DNA of 64,000 nucleotides, taken from NCBI RefSeq assembly GCF_900258035.1, contig NZ_OGTP01000010.1, forward strand, positions 62,001 through 126,000, read 5' to 3'. How positions within the stretch are numbered: position 1 is the first letter of the stretch; every line of letters begins with the position of its first letter. The notes beneath the pieces are model-generated. The model worked only from the letters and a program-made list of their open reading frames with translations, was not told where the DNA came from and did no database searches. A program made the translations under genes and the position numbers. This document shows, one piece after another, positions 42,618-52,941 of the stretch. Source of the stretch: Caballeronia novacaledonica (GTDB lineage Bacteria; Pseudomonadota; Gammaproteobacteria; Burkholderiales; Burkholderiaceae).

Positions 42618-44729
42618 ATGACTCTCCTCACCTCAAATCCCGAACTCGCCTGGACCACGTCGGACGGTCCCGATCCCTTCATCGGCCTCGAAGCGCTCGA
42701 CGACGCCCGCGTGCAAGCCTGGGTCGATCGCCAGAACCGCCGCACCGAGGCTGCCTTCGGCAACACGCCCGAAGCGCGCGCGCTCGCCGCGCGGCTCGAA
42801 AAAGCGTACACGTCGCAGGATCGCATCGTGTCGTGTTCGCGATATGGCGACTGGGCCTACAACACCTGGCAGGACGACGCGCATCCGCTCGGCATCGTGC
42901 GCCGCACGCCGTGGAGCGCGTGGCTCGCGGGCGCGCCGGTCTGGGAAACGATCCTCGACGTCGACGCACTCGATATCAACACGCAGGAAGCCGGCGGCAC
43001 CCGCTGGGCGCTCGCCGACTTCGACATGCTCTACCCCGACTACGATCGCGCGCTCGTGAGCCTCTCGCCGGGCGGCTCGGACGCGTGCATGGTGCGCGAG
43101 TTCGATATCGCGTCGAAGCGCTTCGTCGCGGACGGCTTCGTGCTGCCCGATGTCGGCAAGCACGATATTTCGTGGATCGATCGCGACACGGTCTATGTCG
43201 GCTGGGACGACAGCAAGACGAACCCGCGCCCCGCGCTGACCACTTCGGGATTTCCGCGTCAGTCACGTCGATGGAAGCGCGGCACGCCGCTCGCCGATGC
43301 GCCCGTCGTGTTCGACGGCAACCGGCGCGACGTATCGGCGGGCGTGGACTACGATCCGCTCGAAAAGCTGCATCTGGCTTCGCGCGCGGTGTCGTTTTAC
43401 GACACGCTCAATTACTGGCTCGACGAGACATCGAACGAATGGCGCCAATACGAACTGCCGGCGCACGCGGAAATCGAGCACTGGAACGGCTGGCTCTTCG
43501 TGACGCCGCGCAAGTTCTGGAACGCGGGCGGCCGTCGTTACGCGCCCGGCACGCTGGCCGTCATCCGGCGCGACGCGTTTCTCGAAGGCTCGCGCCATTT
43601 CATCGCGCTCTTCACGCCGGCCGATCGTCTCGTGCTCGCGGGCATCGACTTCACGAAACAGTTCCTCATCGTCTCGCAGATGGACGACGGCACGCCGCGC
43701 GTCACCTTGCTGCGCCCGCCCGCGAGTCTCGAAGGCGAGTGGCAGACGCGCGATTTCGCGTTGCCGGAAGCGAGCCAGTCATGGGTCGATTCGATCGACA
43801 GCGAGCGCGACGACACCGTGCTCATCCACGTCGAGCACTTTTTGACGCCGCCGTCGCTGTATCACGCCGATCTCGCCGATGACGCGCCGTGGCAACTGCT
43901 CGCACGCCTTCCCGCACAGTTCGATGCAACGGGCCTCTGTGCCACGCGCCGCCACGCGATCGCGCCGGACGGCGAGCGCATTCCCTACTGGCTGATCGGA
44001 CGCGACGTCGAGACGCGCACGGACGCGCGCCCTTGCCTGCTCTACGGTTATGGCGGCTTCGAAGTCGCGCTCGATCCCGGCTACGACGCGACGACCGGCA
44101 TCGCGTGGCTGGAGCGCGGCGGCCTGTACGCGGTCGCGAACATTCGCGGTGGCGGGGAGTTCGGTCCGGCGTGGCATCAGGCGGCGCTGCGGGAGAATCG
44201 CCAGATTTCCTTCGACGATTTCATCGCGGTGGCCGAGGCGCTCGTCGATACGGGCGTCACCACTTCGAAACAACTGGCGATCCGCGGCGGCAGCAACGGC
44301 GGGCTGCTCACGGGCGTCTGCATGGTTCAGCGGCCCGAGCTGTTCGGCGCGGTGCTGTCGGAAGTGCCGCTGCTCGACATGGCGCGCTTTCACTTGCTGC
44401 TGCAAGGCGCATCGTGGATCGACGAATACGGCGATCCCGACGACGCCGCCGACCTGCGCCATCTGACAGCGTACTCGCCGTATCAGAACGTGACGGCGGA
44501 TGCCGCGTATCCGCCGGCGCTCTTCACGTCATCGGCGAGCGACGATCGCGTGCATCCCGGCCACGCGCGCAAGATGGCCGCGAAAATGCAGGCGCTAGGC
44601 CACGCGAACGTCTGGTATCAGGAAACCGGCGAAGGCGGACACGGCGCGGGCGTCGAGCCGGAAGCGGTCGCGCAGGCGGAAGCGGCCGCGTTCACGTTCC
44701 TCGCATCGACGATCGGGCCGCTCGTCTGA
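42618..44729 (+). CDS. Prolyl oligopeptidase family serine peptidase
   Basis: A 703-residue S9A-type peptidase with an N-terminal beta-propeller (about 70-400) and a C-terminal alpha/beta hydrolase. Catalytic residues are visible: Ser in IRGGSNGGLL, Asp in SASDDRVHP and His in GEGGHGAG. GGGEFGPAWHQA is the family oxyanion-side block. Cytosolic, cleaves short peptides after proline or related residues. No signal peptide. The start at 42618 (MTLLTSNPEL) was chosen over an upstream frame that reads through the gts terminator. Confidence 0.93.
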   Translation: MTLLTSNPELAWTTSDGPDPFIGLEALDDARVQAWVDRQNRRTEAAFGNTPEARALAARLEKAYTSQDRIVSCSRYGDWAYNTWQDDAHPLGIVRRTPWSAWLAGAPVWETILDVDALDINTQEAGGTRWALADFDMLYPDYDRALVSLSPGGSDACMVREFDIASKRFVADGFVLPDVGKHDISWIDRDTVYVGWDDSKTNPRPALTTSGFPRQSRRWKRGTPLADAPVVFDGNRRDVSAGVDYDPLEKLHLASRAVSFYDTLNYWLDETSNEWRQYELPAHAEIEHWNGWLFVTPRKFWNAGGRRYAPGTLAVIRRDAFLEGSRHFIALFTPADRLVLAGIDFTKQFLIVSQMDDGTPRVTLLRPPASLEGEWQTRDFALPEASQSWVDSIDSERDDTVLIHVEHFLTPPSLYHADLADDAPWQLLARLPAQFDATGLCATRRHAIAPDGERIPYWLIGRDVETRTDARPCLLYGYGGFEVALDPGYDATTGIAWLERGGLYAVANIRGGGEFGPAWHQAALRENRQISFDDFIAVAEALVDTGVTTSKQLAIRGGSNGGLLTGVCMVQRPELFGAVLSEVPLLDMARFHLLLQGASWIDEYGDPDDAADLRHLTAYSPYQNVTADAAYPPALFTSSASDDRVHPGHARKMAAKMQALGHANVWYQETGEGGHGAGVEPEAVAQAEAAAFTFLASTIGPLV

Positions 44730-44793
44730 CAAGGTGTGCTGCGCGCGCCGATCCGCTTCGGACACGTAAAGCGACGCACGTTCCTTGCGAAGC

Positions 44794-46005
44794 TCAAACC
44801 TTCACGGGCACCGCATGCGAGCGCAGCACCAGCGTGCGCCCGGCGAAGGTCAGCACGCCGCATACGCCGATCACGATGCCCATGCCGTGCGGCGAGACAT
44901 CGTGAAAGAGCCCGACCGCGAGACTCGCGAGCGCGCCGAGCGCGAGCTGCATCGCGCCGAACACGGCGGCGGCCGCGCCCGCGTTGTGCGGGTAGCGGTG
45001 CATCAGCTCGGTCGTGCAGTTGGCCGACAGCAAGCCGACCACGCCGACGACGAAAAACAGCGTCGCCACGATCGACCACAAGCCGCCCCAGCCCGTCAGC
45101 GACATGAGCGCGACCGCGAGCGCCGCCACGACGCTCACGAACGACGCGGCCGAGATCATTTTCATCGCGCCGACGCGGCCGACGAACTTCGTGTTGAGCA
45201 GATTCCCCGCGATGATCCCGACGATGTTCAGCCCGAACAGCAGCCCGTAGTATTGCGGCTTCACGTGGAAGTAATCGATATAGACGAACGGCGTCGCGGT
45301 GATGTACGCGAACATCGACGCGAACGCCATGCCGCCGCACATCATGTGGCCCCAGGTGACGGGATCGGTCAGCAAATGTCCGTACGCGGCGAACGACTTG
45401 CCGACCGCCGCGCTTGCGCGCTTCTCCTTCGGCCAGGTCTCGGGCACGCGCAGGAAGGCGGTCACCGCGCACGTCAGACCGAAGAGCGTGAGCGCGACGA
45501 AGACCACGCGCCAGCCGCCGAGCAGCAGCAATTGCCCGCCGATCAGCGGCGCGAGCAACGGCCCGATCGACGTGACGATGGACAGCATCGACAGCACGCG
45601 GGCGGCGTCGGTCGGTTCGTGGGCATCGCGGGCGATGGCGCGCGCGAGCACCGATGCCGCGCCCGCGCCGAGCGCCTGCAGAAAGCGCACGAGGACGAGC
45701 GCATCGATGGAAAACGCCGCCGCGCAGCCGATGCTCGCGAGCGCGTACAACGCGATGCCGCCGAGCAGCACGGGCCGGCGGCCGTAAGCGTCGGACATCG
45801 GGCCATAGAGCAGCATGCCGAACGAGAAGCCGAACATGAAGCTCGTGAGCGTGCTTTGCGCGGCCGCCGGGCTCGTGCCGAACGACGCGGCGAGCGAAGG
45901 CAGGCTCGGCAGATACATGTCGATCGACAGCGGGCCGCACGCGGCGAGCGCGCCGAGCAACAGGATCAGCCGGCCATCGGGCCGGCGCCGGGTGGTGTCG
46001 GGCAT
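44794..46005 (-). CDS. Bcr/CflA family multidrug efflux MFS transporter
   Basis: A 403-residue 12-helix MFS drug/H+ antiporter. Bcr/CflA marks are the first-loop block LSIDMYLPSLPSLAASFGTSPAAAQSTL, motif A-like GPMSDAYGRRPVLLGG, and motif C-like SIVTSIGPLLAPLIGGQLLLLGGWR. Relatives export bicyclomycin, chloramphenicol or cysteine-type compounds; substrate here unknown. Start at 46005 (MPDTTRRRP) is by family length; no clear ribosome-binding site. Confidence 0.93.
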   Translation of the reverse strand: MPDTTRRRPDGRLILLLGALAACGPLSIDMYLPSLPSLAASFGTSPAAAQSTLTSFMFGFSFGMLLYGPMSDAYGRRPVLLGGIALYALASIGCAAAFSIDALVLVRFLQALGAGAASVLARAIARDAHEPTDAARVLSMLSIVTSIGPLLAPLIGGQLLLLGGWRVVFVALTLFGLTCAVTAFLRVPETWPKEKRASAAVGKSFAAYGHLLTDPVTWGHMMCGGMAFASMFAYITATPFVYIDYFHVKPQYYGLLFGLNIVGIIAGNLLNTKFVGRVGAMKMISAASFVSVVAALAVALMSLTGWGGLWSIVATLFFVVGVVGLLSANCTTELMHRYPHNAGAAAAVFGAMQLALGALASLAVGLFHDVSPHGMGIVIGVCGVLTFAGRTLVLRSHAVPVKV

Positions 46006-46329
46006 GGAGTTCGCAGGAGGGGAAGTGTCGAGGCACGCGGCCTTTGCCGCGTCGGGAGCAATTATTGTACGCGACGCTTTCACGTGATCCGGCCCTGAGC
46101 GCCGCGACGCGCCAGGCTCATTAACCGACAGCCGAGGGCGCGCCGGAAAAGCTCCGGACTCAGCGAACCGGGCGGCGCCCATCGCCGTCATAGGCGCGAC
46201 ACCGCCCGTTCGCAACGACTCCGGTACAATTTCAGGATCGTTTCTCCGCCTCTCGGCCACGTTTCTCGCCCCAGACGAAACGCCGCCCTTCGCGACTCCC
46301 GCATCCACTTTCAGCGCAGGCCTTCATCC
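46006..46329. other. Divergent intergenic region MFS/hemL
   Basis: About 324 bases with no gene. A TACAAT -10-like box near 46224 is consistent with a hemL promoter. Confidence 0.5.
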
Positions 46330-47613
46330 ATGTCCAAGAATCAAGTTCTCTTCGAACGCGCCCAGCGAACCATTCCCGGCGGCGTGAATTCGCCGGTGCG
46401 CGCGTTCCGCTCGGTCGGCGGCACGCCGCGCTTCATCGAGCGCGCGCAAGGCGCGTATTTCTGGGACGCGGACGGCAAGCGCTATATCGACTACATCGGC
46501 TCGTGGGGCCCGATGATCCTCGGCCACGTCCATCCCGAAGTGCTCGACGCCGTGCAGCGCGTGCTCGCGAACGGCTTTTCCTTCGGTGCGCCGACCGAAG
46601 CCGAAATCGAAATCGCCGAGGAAATCTGCAAGCTCGTGCCGTCGATCGAACAGGTGCGCATGGTGTCCTCCGGCACCGAAGCGACGATGAGCGCGCTGCG
46701 CCTCGCGCGCGGCTTCACGAACCGCAGCCGCATCATCAAGTTCGAAGGCTGCTATCACGGCCACGCGGACAGCTTGCTCGTCAAGGCCGGTTCGGGCTTG
46801 CTGACATTCGGCAATCCGACGTCCGCAGGCGTGCCCGCCGATATCGCGAAGCACACGACCGTGCTCGAATACAACAACGTCGAGCAGCTCGACGAAGCGT
46901 TCAAGGCGTTCGGCCCGGAAATCGCGTCGGTGATCGTCGAGCCGGTCGCGGGCAACATGAATCTCGTGCGCGCGACGCCCGAATTCCTCAACGCGCTGCG
47001 CGAGCGCTGCAGCGAGTACGGCTCCGTGCTGATCTTCGACGAAGTGATGTGCGGTTTTCGCGTCGCGCTCGGCGGCGCGCAGGAGGTTTACGGCATCGAG
47101 CCGGACCTCACGTGTCTCGGCAAGGTCATCGGCGGCGGCATGCCGGCGGCGGCGTTCGGCGGACGCCGCGACATCATGGCCCATCTCGCGCCGCTCGGCG
47201 GCGTGTATCAGGCGGGCACGCTGTCGGGCAATCCGGTCGCCGTGGCCGCGGGCCTCAAGACGCTGCAACTGATCCAGCGCCGCGGCTTCTACGACGATCT
47301 CGCGAAGCAGACGCGCAAGCTCGTCGACGGTCTTTCGCATGCCGCACGCGATGCCAAAGTGCCCTTCTCCGCCGATTCGATCGGCGGCATGTTCGGCCTG
47401 TATTTCATGGATTCGGTGCCGGGCAGCTTCGCGCAGATCCAGCACGGCGACACGAAGCGCTTCAACGCGTTCTTCCACGCGATGCTCGACGCGGGCGTGT
47501 ACTTCGCGCCGTCGGCGTTCGAAGCGGGCTTCGTGTCGAGCGCGCACGACGACGCCGTGATCGACGCGACGATCGACGCCGCGCGCGGCGCGTTCGCGTC
47601 GCTCGCCGCCTGA
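46330..47613 (+). CDS. hemL: Glutamate-1-semialdehyde 2,1-aminomutase
   Basis: A 427-residue PLP enzyme converting glutamate-1-semialdehyde to 5-aminolevulinate for haem synthesis. Key blocks: [63 protein letters not shown] and the PLP lysine in [12 protein letters not shown]. Length is normal. It is followed 18 bases on by ribD. Confidence 0.97.
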   Translation: MSKNQVLFERAQRTIPGGVNSPVRAFRSVGGTPRFIERAQGAYFWDADGKRYIDYIGSWGPMILGHVHPEVLDAVQRVLANGFSFGAPTEAEIEIAEEICKLVPSIEQVRMVSSGTEATMSALRLARGFTNRSRIIKFEGCYHGHADSLLVKAGSGLLTFGNPTSAGVPADIAKHTTVLEYNNVEQLDEAFKAFGPEIASVIVEPVAGNMNLVRATPEFLNALRERCSEYGSVLIFDEVMCGFRVALGGAQEVYGIEPDLTCLGKVIGGGMPAAAFGGRRDIMAHLAPLGGVYQAGTLSGNPVAVAAGLKTLQLIQRRGFYDDLAKQTRKLVDGLSHAARDAKVPFSADSIGGMFGLYFMDSVPGSFAQIQHGDTKRFNAFFHAMLDAGVYFAPSAFEAGFVSSAHDDAVIDATIDAARGAFASLAA

Positions 47614-47631
47614 CGCTCGCGGGCCGCGCCG

Positions 47632-48744
47632 ATGTTCTCGCAAACCGACTTCACGCACATGGAGCGCGCGCTCGCGCTCGCCTCCAAGGGCATGTATACG
47701 ACCACGCCGAATCCGCGCGTCGGCTGCGTGCTCGTCAAGAACGGCGAAGTGATCGGCATGGGCTACACGCAGCCCGCCGGCCAGGATCACGCCGAAGTGC
47801 AGGCGCTCAAGGACGCCCGCTCGCGCGGCAAGGATCCGCGCGGCGCGACGGCGTATGTATCGCTCGAACCGTGCAGCCATTTCGGGCGCACGCCGCCGTG
47901 CGCGCACGCGCTCATCGATGCGCGCGTCGAAAAGGTGATCGCCGCGATGGAAGACCCGAATCCGTCGGTGTCCGGACGCGGCCTCACGATGCTGCGCGAT
48001 GCGGGCATCGACGTGCGCTGCGGGCTGCTCGCGAACGAGGCGTACGAGATGAACATCGGTTTCGTGTCGCGCATGACGCGCCGCCGTCCGTGGGTGCGCA
48101 TGAAAGTCGCGGCCACGCTCGACGGCCGCACCGGCCTGCCGACGGGCGAAAGCCAGTGGATCACCGGCGAGGACGCACGCGCCGACGGCCACGCGTGGCG
48201 CGCCCGCGCCTGCGCGATCCTGACGGGCATCGGCACGGTGCGCGAGGACGATCCGCAACTGACCGTGCGCGCGGTGGACACGCCGCGCCAGCCGCAACGC
48301 ATCCTGATCGACAGCCGTCTCGACGTGCCGAAAGAAGCGCGCATTCTCGACGGCGCGCCGCCGTGGATCTTCCATGCCGCCGACGCCGATCCGGCGCGCA
48401 TCGACGCGCTGCGCGAGAAAGGCGCGGACCTGATCGAACTGTCGAACGAGCACGGCAAGGTCGATCTGCCCGCGATGCTCACCGCGCTCGCCGATCGCGG
48501 CATCAACGAGCTGCACGTGGAAGCGGGTCACAAACTGAACGGCTCGCTGCTGCGTGAAGGCTGCGTCGACGAACTGCTGATCTATCTCGCGCCGAGCCTG
48601 CTCGGCAGCGCGCCCGGCATGTTCGACTTCGCGCCGCCCGCCACGCTCGACGCGCGGCCGCATCTGAAATTTCATCGCATCGACCGGCTCGGCGACGATC
48701 TGCGCATTCTCGCGCGCTTCGCGGAAGCCAACGTCGCGAGCTGA
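47632..48744 (+). CDS. ribD: Riboflavin deaminase/reductase RibD
   Basis: A 370-residue bifunctional enzyme. N-terminal deaminase (1-145) has zinc ligands HAEVQAL and PCSHFGRTPPC; the C-terminal reductase (about 150-365) has WVRMKVAATLDGRTGLPTGES and ELHVEAGHKLNGSLL. Catalyses the second and third steps of riboflavin synthesis. First riboflavin gene of the cluster ribD-ribE-ribBA-ribH. Confidence 0.96.
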   Translation: MFSQTDFTHMERALALASKGMYTTTPNPRVGCVLVKNGEVIGMGYTQPAGQDHAEVQALKDARSRGKDPRGATAYVSLEPCSHFGRTPPCAHALIDARVEKVIAAMEDPNPSVSGRGLTMLRDAGIDVRCGLLANEAYEMNIGFVSRMTRRRPWVRMKVAATLDGRTGLPTGESQWITGEDARADGHAWRARACAILTGIGTVREDDPQLTVRAVDTPRQPQRILIDSRLDVPKEARILDGAPPWIFHAADADPARIDALREKGADLIELSNEHGKVDLPAMLTALADRGINELHVEAGHKLNGSLLREGCVDELLIYLAPSLLGSAPGMFDFAPPATLDARPHLKFHRIDRLGDDLRILARFAEANVAS

Positions 48745-48771
48745 TTACACACGATTCGAGGAACGAAGCCG

Positions 48772-49386
48772 ATGTTTACAGGAATTGTCGCGGCGGTGGG
48801 CCGCATCGAGAAAGTCACGCCGCTCGGTTCGGAGCCGGAAGCGGGCGTTCGTCTGACGGTCGCGGCGGGCGGTCTCGATCTCGCCGATGTCGAACTCGGC
48901 GACAGCATCGCGATTCAGGGCGCGTGCATGACGGTGATTCAAAAGTCCGCCGATGCGTTCGATGTCGACGTGTCGCGCGAGAGTCTCAACAAGACGGTCG
49001 GGCTCGGCGACAAGGGCGTCGAAGTGAATCTGGAGAAGGCGTTGCGCGCGCACGACCGGCTCGGCGGGCATCTCGTGTCCGGCCACGTCGACGGACTGGG
49101 CGTCGTGGCGAAGTTCGAACCCGTCGGCGAATCGCACGAATTGCGCGTCGTCGCGCCGAAGGACATCGGCAAATATCTGGCTTACAAGGGTTCGGTGACG
49201 GTGAACGGAGTGAGTCTGACCGTGAATTCCGTGAGCGATCGCGCCGACGGCTGCGAATTCTCCATCAACCTGATTCCGCATACCGTCGAAGTCACGACGC
49301 TCAAGGCGCTCTCCAAAGGCGCGAAGGTGAATCTGGAAATCGATCTGATCGCGCGCTATGTCGAACGGATGATGAGCGCGCAGTGA
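48772..49386 (+). CDS. ribE: Riboflavin synthase alpha chain
   Basis: A 204-residue enzyme of two homologous lumazine-binding halves; begins MFTGIVAAVGRIEKV, with GACMTVIQKSADAFDVDVSRESL in half one and GVSLTVNSVSDRADGCEFSINLIPHT in half two. Dismutates two 6,7-dimethyl-8-ribityllumazine molecules. Lies 27 bases after ribD. Confidence 0.96.
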   Translation: MFTGIVAAVGRIEKVTPLGSEPEAGVRLTVAAGGLDLADVELGDSIAIQGACMTVIQKSADAFDVDVSRESLNKTVGLGDKGVEVNLEKALRAHDRLGGHLVSGHVDGLGVVAKFEPVGESHELRVVAPKDIGKYLAYKGSVTVNGVSLTVNSVSDRADGCEFSINLIPHTVEVTTLKALSKGAKVNLEIDLIARYVERMMSAQ

Positions 49387-49527
49387 CGCGGGCGTTTCAT
49401 GCCCGGCGCGGTTCGTCCGCCGGGCGTGGACGCACCGCCCGGCTGCCCGCCGATTTCAGCAACGGTCCATCGGCCGTGGCGTAAAATACGCGCTTTCCCC
49501 AAACCGGACCCCGTACGGGACGTCATT

Positions 49528-50691
49528 ATGTCGCTCGCCTCCACTCCTGAGATCATCGCTGAACTGAAAGCCGGCCGGATGGTGATCCTCGTCGACGAAG
49601 AAGACCGCGAAAATGAAGGCGATCTCGTCATCGCCGCCGAATTCGTCACGCCCGAAGCCATCAACTTCATGGCGAAGCACGGCCGCGGCCTCATCTGTCT
49701 CACGCTCACGCAGGAGCGCTGCCGGCAACTGAACCTGCCGCTCATGACGCACCGCAACGGCACGCAGTACGGCACGGCGTTCACGGTCAGCATCGAAGCC
49801 GCCGAAGGCGTGACGACCGGCATTTCCGCGTCGGACCGCGCGAAAACGATCGCCACGGCGGTCGCGCACGACGCGCGCGCCGAGCACATCGTCCAGCCGG
49901 GCCACGTGTTTCCGATCATGGCGCAGCCGGGCGGCGTGCTCGTGCGCGCGGGCCACACCGAAGCCGGCTGCGACCTGACCGCGCTCGCGGGCCTCACGCC
50001 GGCGGCGGTCATCTGCGAGATCATCAAGGACGACGGCGAAATGGCGCGTCTGCCGGATCTCATCGAATTCGCGGAGCAGCACGGCATCAAGATCGGCACG
50101 ATCGCCGATCTGATCCATTACCGCAGCCGCACCGAGTCGATCATCGAGAAAGTCTGCGAGCGCACGATGCAGACCGCGCACGGCCCGTTCCGCGCGGTGC
50201 TGTATCGCGACGAACCGACGCATTCGCCGCACATCGCGCTCGTACGCGGCACGCCGCATCCCGACCGCGCGACGCCGGTGCGCGTGCACGAACCGCTCTC
50301 GGTGCTCGATCTCCTCGAAATCGATTCCTCGACGCACTCGTGGACCATCGACGCCGCGATGAAGGAAATCGCCGCGCGCGATCTCGGCGCGATCGTCATG
50401 CTCAATTGCGGCGACACGAAGGAGCATCTCGTCGACGTGTTCCGCGCCTTCGACCAGAAGGACAAGGCGGCCGAACTGAAGCGCCGCCCGATCGACTTCA
50501 AGACTTACGGCATCGGCGCGCAGATTCTGCGCGATATCGGCGTCGGCAAGATGGAAGTGCTCGCGACGCCGCGCAAGCTCGGCAGCATGTCGGGCTACGG
50601 GCTCGAAGTGACGGGCTTCGTGCCGATGCCCGGCTGCCCCGCCACCGCCGCGCCCGCCGATCCGGCCATCGCGCAATTGCGCTCGGCCTGA
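49528..50691 (+). CDS. ribBA: 3,4-dihydroxy-2-butanone-4-phosphate synthase with degenerate GTP cyclohydrolase II domain
   Basis: A 387-residue protein. Residues 1-205 are a complete DHBP synthase (DEEDRENEGDLVIAAEFVT, RAGHTEAGCDLT). Residues about 210-370 align with GTP cyclohydrolase II, but the zinc signature that should read (E/S)C-LTGD--GS-RCDC is replaced by VRVHEPLSVLDLLEIDSS with no cysteine. The C-terminal half is therefore probably not a cyclohydrolase (RibBX type), so another ribA must exist in the genome. The start at 49528 gives the normal length. Confidence 0.93.
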   Translation: MSLASTPEIIAELKAGRMVILVDEEDRENEGDLVIAAEFVTPEAINFMAKHGRGLICLTLTQERCRQLNLPLMTHRNGTQYGTAFTVSIEAAEGVTTGISASDRAKTIATAVAHDARAEHIVQPGHVFPIMAQPGGVLVRAGHTEAGCDLTALAGLTPAAVICEIIKDDGEMARLPDLIEFAEQHGIKIGTIADLIHYRSRTESIIEKVCERTMQTAHGPFRAVLYRDEPTHSPHIALVRGTPHPDRATPVRVHEPLSVLDLLEIDSSTHSWTIDAAMKEIAARDLGAIVMLNCGDTKEHLVDVFRAFDQKDKAAELKRRPIDFKTYGIGAQILRDIGVGKMEVLATPRKLGSMSGYGLEVTGFVPMPGCPATAAPADPAIAQLRSA

Positions 50692-50733
50692 CACCTCTTT
50701 CAACCAAATAGCTAAAACCAACGGACCTCATTC

Positions 50734-51246
50734 ATGGAAATCGGACAATACCAGCCGAACCTCGACGGCGACGGACTGCGCATCGGCATCGTGCAGTCGC
50801 GTTTCAACGAACCGGTGTGCAACGGCCTCGCCGATGCGTGCATCGAGGAACTGGAACGCCTCGGCGTGATCGGCCAGGACGTGCTGCTCGTCACCGTGCC
50901 GGGCGCGCTCGAAATTCCGCTTGCGCTGCAAAAGCTCGCGGAATCCGGCCAGTTCGACGCGCTGATCGCGCTCGGCGCCGTCGTGCGCGGCGAGACGTAC
51001 CACTTCGAACTCGTGTCGAACGAGAGCGGCGCGGGCATTTCGCGCATCGCGCTCGATTTCGGCATTCCGGTCGCGAACGCCGTGCTCACGACCGAAAACG
51101 ACGAGCAGGCCGTCGCCCGCATGACCGAAAAGGGCCGCGACGCCGCGCGCGTGGCGGTCGAAATGGCGAATCTGTCCGTCGCGCTCGAACAGCTCGACGG
51201 CGATGACGAAGACGAAGACGACGAAGAAGACGAGGACCGCGCATGA
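50734..51246 (+). CDS. ribH: 6,7-dimethyl-8-ribityllumazine synthase
   Basis: A 170-residue lumazine synthase: [31 protein letters not shown] and [14 protein letters not shown] are the substrate-binding blocks with the conserved His. The C-terminus is an unusual acidic tail ([15 protein letters not shown]). Condenses the RibB and RibD products. Overlaps nusB (ATGA). Confidence 0.96.
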   Translation: MEIGQYQPNLDGDGLRIGIVQSRFNEPVCNGLADACIEELERLGVIGQDVLLVTVPGALEIPLALQKLAESGQFDALIALGAVVRGETYHFELVSNESGAGISRIALDFGIPVANAVLTTENDEQAVARMTEKGRDAARVAVEMANLSVALEQLDGDDEDEDDEEDEDRA

Positions 51247-51680
51247 AGAGCGCTCGACGCCGTTCGCGCGAACTCGCGACGCAAGGGCTTTATCAGTGGT
51301 TGCTGTCGGGTGCGCCCGCCGGCGAAATCGACGCGCAACTGCGCAACGCGCAAGGCTTCGACAAGGCCGATCAGGCGCATCTCGATGCGATCCTGCACGG
51401 CGTCATCAAGGAATCCGACGCGCTGTCCGAGCAGTTGCAGCCGTGTCTCGACCGCCCGATCGAGCAGTTGTCACCGGTCGAGCGCGCGGTGCTGCTGGTG
51501 GCCGCGTTCGAGTTCAAGCATCACATCGACGTGCCGTATCGCGTCGTCATCAACGAGGCGGTCGAACTGACCAAGACCTTCGGCGGATCGGACGGCTACA
51601 AGTACGTGAACGGCGTGCTCGACAAGCTCGCCGTGGCGATGCGTCCCACCGAAGCGCAGGCGCGCGGACGCGGAGCGTAA
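51243..51680 (+). CDS. nusB: Transcription antitermination factor NusB
   Basis: A 145-residue all-helical Nus[72 protein letters not shown]. Binds boxA RNA with NusE in rRNA antitermination. Translationally coupled to ribH, and the following aminotransferase ATG directly abuts its stop. Confidence 0.97.
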   Translation: MKSARRRSRELATQGLYQWLLSGAPAGEIDAQLRNAQGFDKADQAHLDAILHGVIKESDALSEQLQPCLDRPIEQLSPVERAVLLVAAFEFKHHIDVPYRVVINEAVELTKTFGGSDGYKYVNGVLDKLAVAMRPTEAQARGRGA

Positions 51681-52874
51681 ATGAACGAGGGCGCGGAACC
51701 GCTCGTGCGGCTGGCGTCGCGTGTCGATGCGATCGAGCCGTTCTACGTGATGGAACTGATGAAAGAGGCGCAGGCGCTCGAACGCGCGGGCCGCGACGTC
51801 ATCCACATGAGCATCGGCGAGCCGGACTTCACCGCGCCCGAGCCCGTTATTCACGCCGCCGCCGACGCCTTGAAGCGCGGCGTCACGCAATACACCAACG
51901 CGCTCGGCATCCACGCACTGCGCGAGGCGATCGCGCGGCATTATCGCGACACGTTCGGCCTGGTTATCGATCCGGAGCGCATCGTCGTGACGGCGGGCGC
52001 GTCGGCGGCGCTCTTGCTCGCGTGCATGGCGCTCGTCGATCACGGCGACGAAGTGCTCATGCCCGATCCGTGCTATCCGTGCAACCGTCACTTCGTGTCG
52101 GCGGCGGACGGCAAGCCGGTGCTCATCGCGAGCGGTCCGGCCGAGCGCTTCCAGTTGACGGCCGGGCACGTCGATGAAAACTGGGGACCGGCCACGCGCG
52201 GCGTGCTGCTCGCGTCGCCGTCGAATCCGACCGGTACGTCGATCGAGCCGGACGAACTCCGGCGCATCGTCGAGACGGTGCGTGCGCGCGGCGGCTTCAC
52301 GATCGTCGACGAGATCTATCAGGGTTTGAGCTACGACGCGAAGCCCGTGTCCGCCCTCTCCTTCGGCGACGATGTCGTCACGGTGAACAGCTTTTCCAAG
52401 TATTTCAACATGACCGGATGGCGGCTCGGCTGGCTCGTCGTGCCGCACGCGATGGTGAGCGCGGTCGAAAAGCTGTCGCAGAATCTGTTCATCTGCGCGT
52501 CGGCGCTCGCGCAGCACGCGGCGCTCGCGTGCTTCGAGCCGCAGACGCTCGCGATCTACGAAGCGCGCCGCCTCGAATTCAAGCGGCGGCGCGATTACAT
52601 CGTGCCGGCGCTGCGCTCGCTCGGCTTCGGCGTGCCGGTGGTGCCCGACGGCGCGTTCTACGTCTACGCCGATACGACGACGGTTCATCACCCCGCCGCC
52701 GGCAACAGCGACGCGCTCACGCACTCGATGCTCCACGACGCGGGCGTCGTGCTCGTGCCGGGCGTGGATTTCGGATTTCATGCGCCGCAGCGTTACATCC
52801 GTCTCTCGTACGCGACGGCTTACTCGAAGCTGGAGGAAGCGGTCGAGCGGCTGGGCACGCTATTCCGCCGATAA
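51681..52874 (+). CDS. PLP-dependent class I/II aminotransferase
   Basis: A 397-residue fold-type I aminotransferase: HMSIGEPDFTAPEPV, ASAALLLACMALVDHGDEVLMPDPCYPCN, NPTGTSIEPDEL, and the PLP lysine in SFSKYFNMTGWRLGW. Related to aspartate/alanine-type aminotransferases; the exact amino donor is not readable. Follows nusB with no gap and ends at a strong terminator. Confidence 0.93.
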   Translation: MNEGAEPLVRLASRVDAIEPFYVMELMKEAQALERAGRDVIHMSIGEPDFTAPEPVIHAAADALKRGVTQYTNALGIHALREAIARHYRDTFGLVIDPERIVVTAGASAALLLACMALVDHGDEVLMPDPCYPCNRHFVSAADGKPVLIASGPAERFQLTAGHVDENWGPATRGVLLASPSNPTGTSIEPDELRRIVETVRARGGFTIVDEIYQGLSYDAKPVSALSFGDDVVTVNSFSKYFNMTGWRLGWLVVPHAMVSAVEKLSQNLFICASALAQHAALACFEPQTLAIYEARRLEFKRRRDYIVPALRSLGFGVPVVPDGAFYVYADTTTVHHPAAGNSDALTHSMLHDAGVVLVPGVDFGFHAPQRYIRLSYATAYSKLEEAVERLGTLFRR

Positions 52875-52894
52875 AACCGCATCGCAGGAACGAA

Positions 52895-52923
52895 AAAAGG
52901 GCACCGCGAAGGTGCCCTTTTTC
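52895..52923. terminator. Bidirectional terminator
   Basis: Stem AAAGGGCACC/GGTGCCCTTT with loop GCGAA, A-run on the left and T5 on the right, between convergent genes. Confidence 0.9.
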
Positions 52924-52941
52924 TTTGTGTCCGACGAATCT

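Noticed and set aside
46324-48675. Long minus-strand open frame of 783 codons opposite hemL and ribD
   Set aside because: Antisense shadow; both plus-strand genes are full-length conserved enzymes.
49387-49527. FMN riboswitch upstream of ribBA
   Set aside because: The region has GC hairpins but none of the conserved FMN-aptamer blocks I know.
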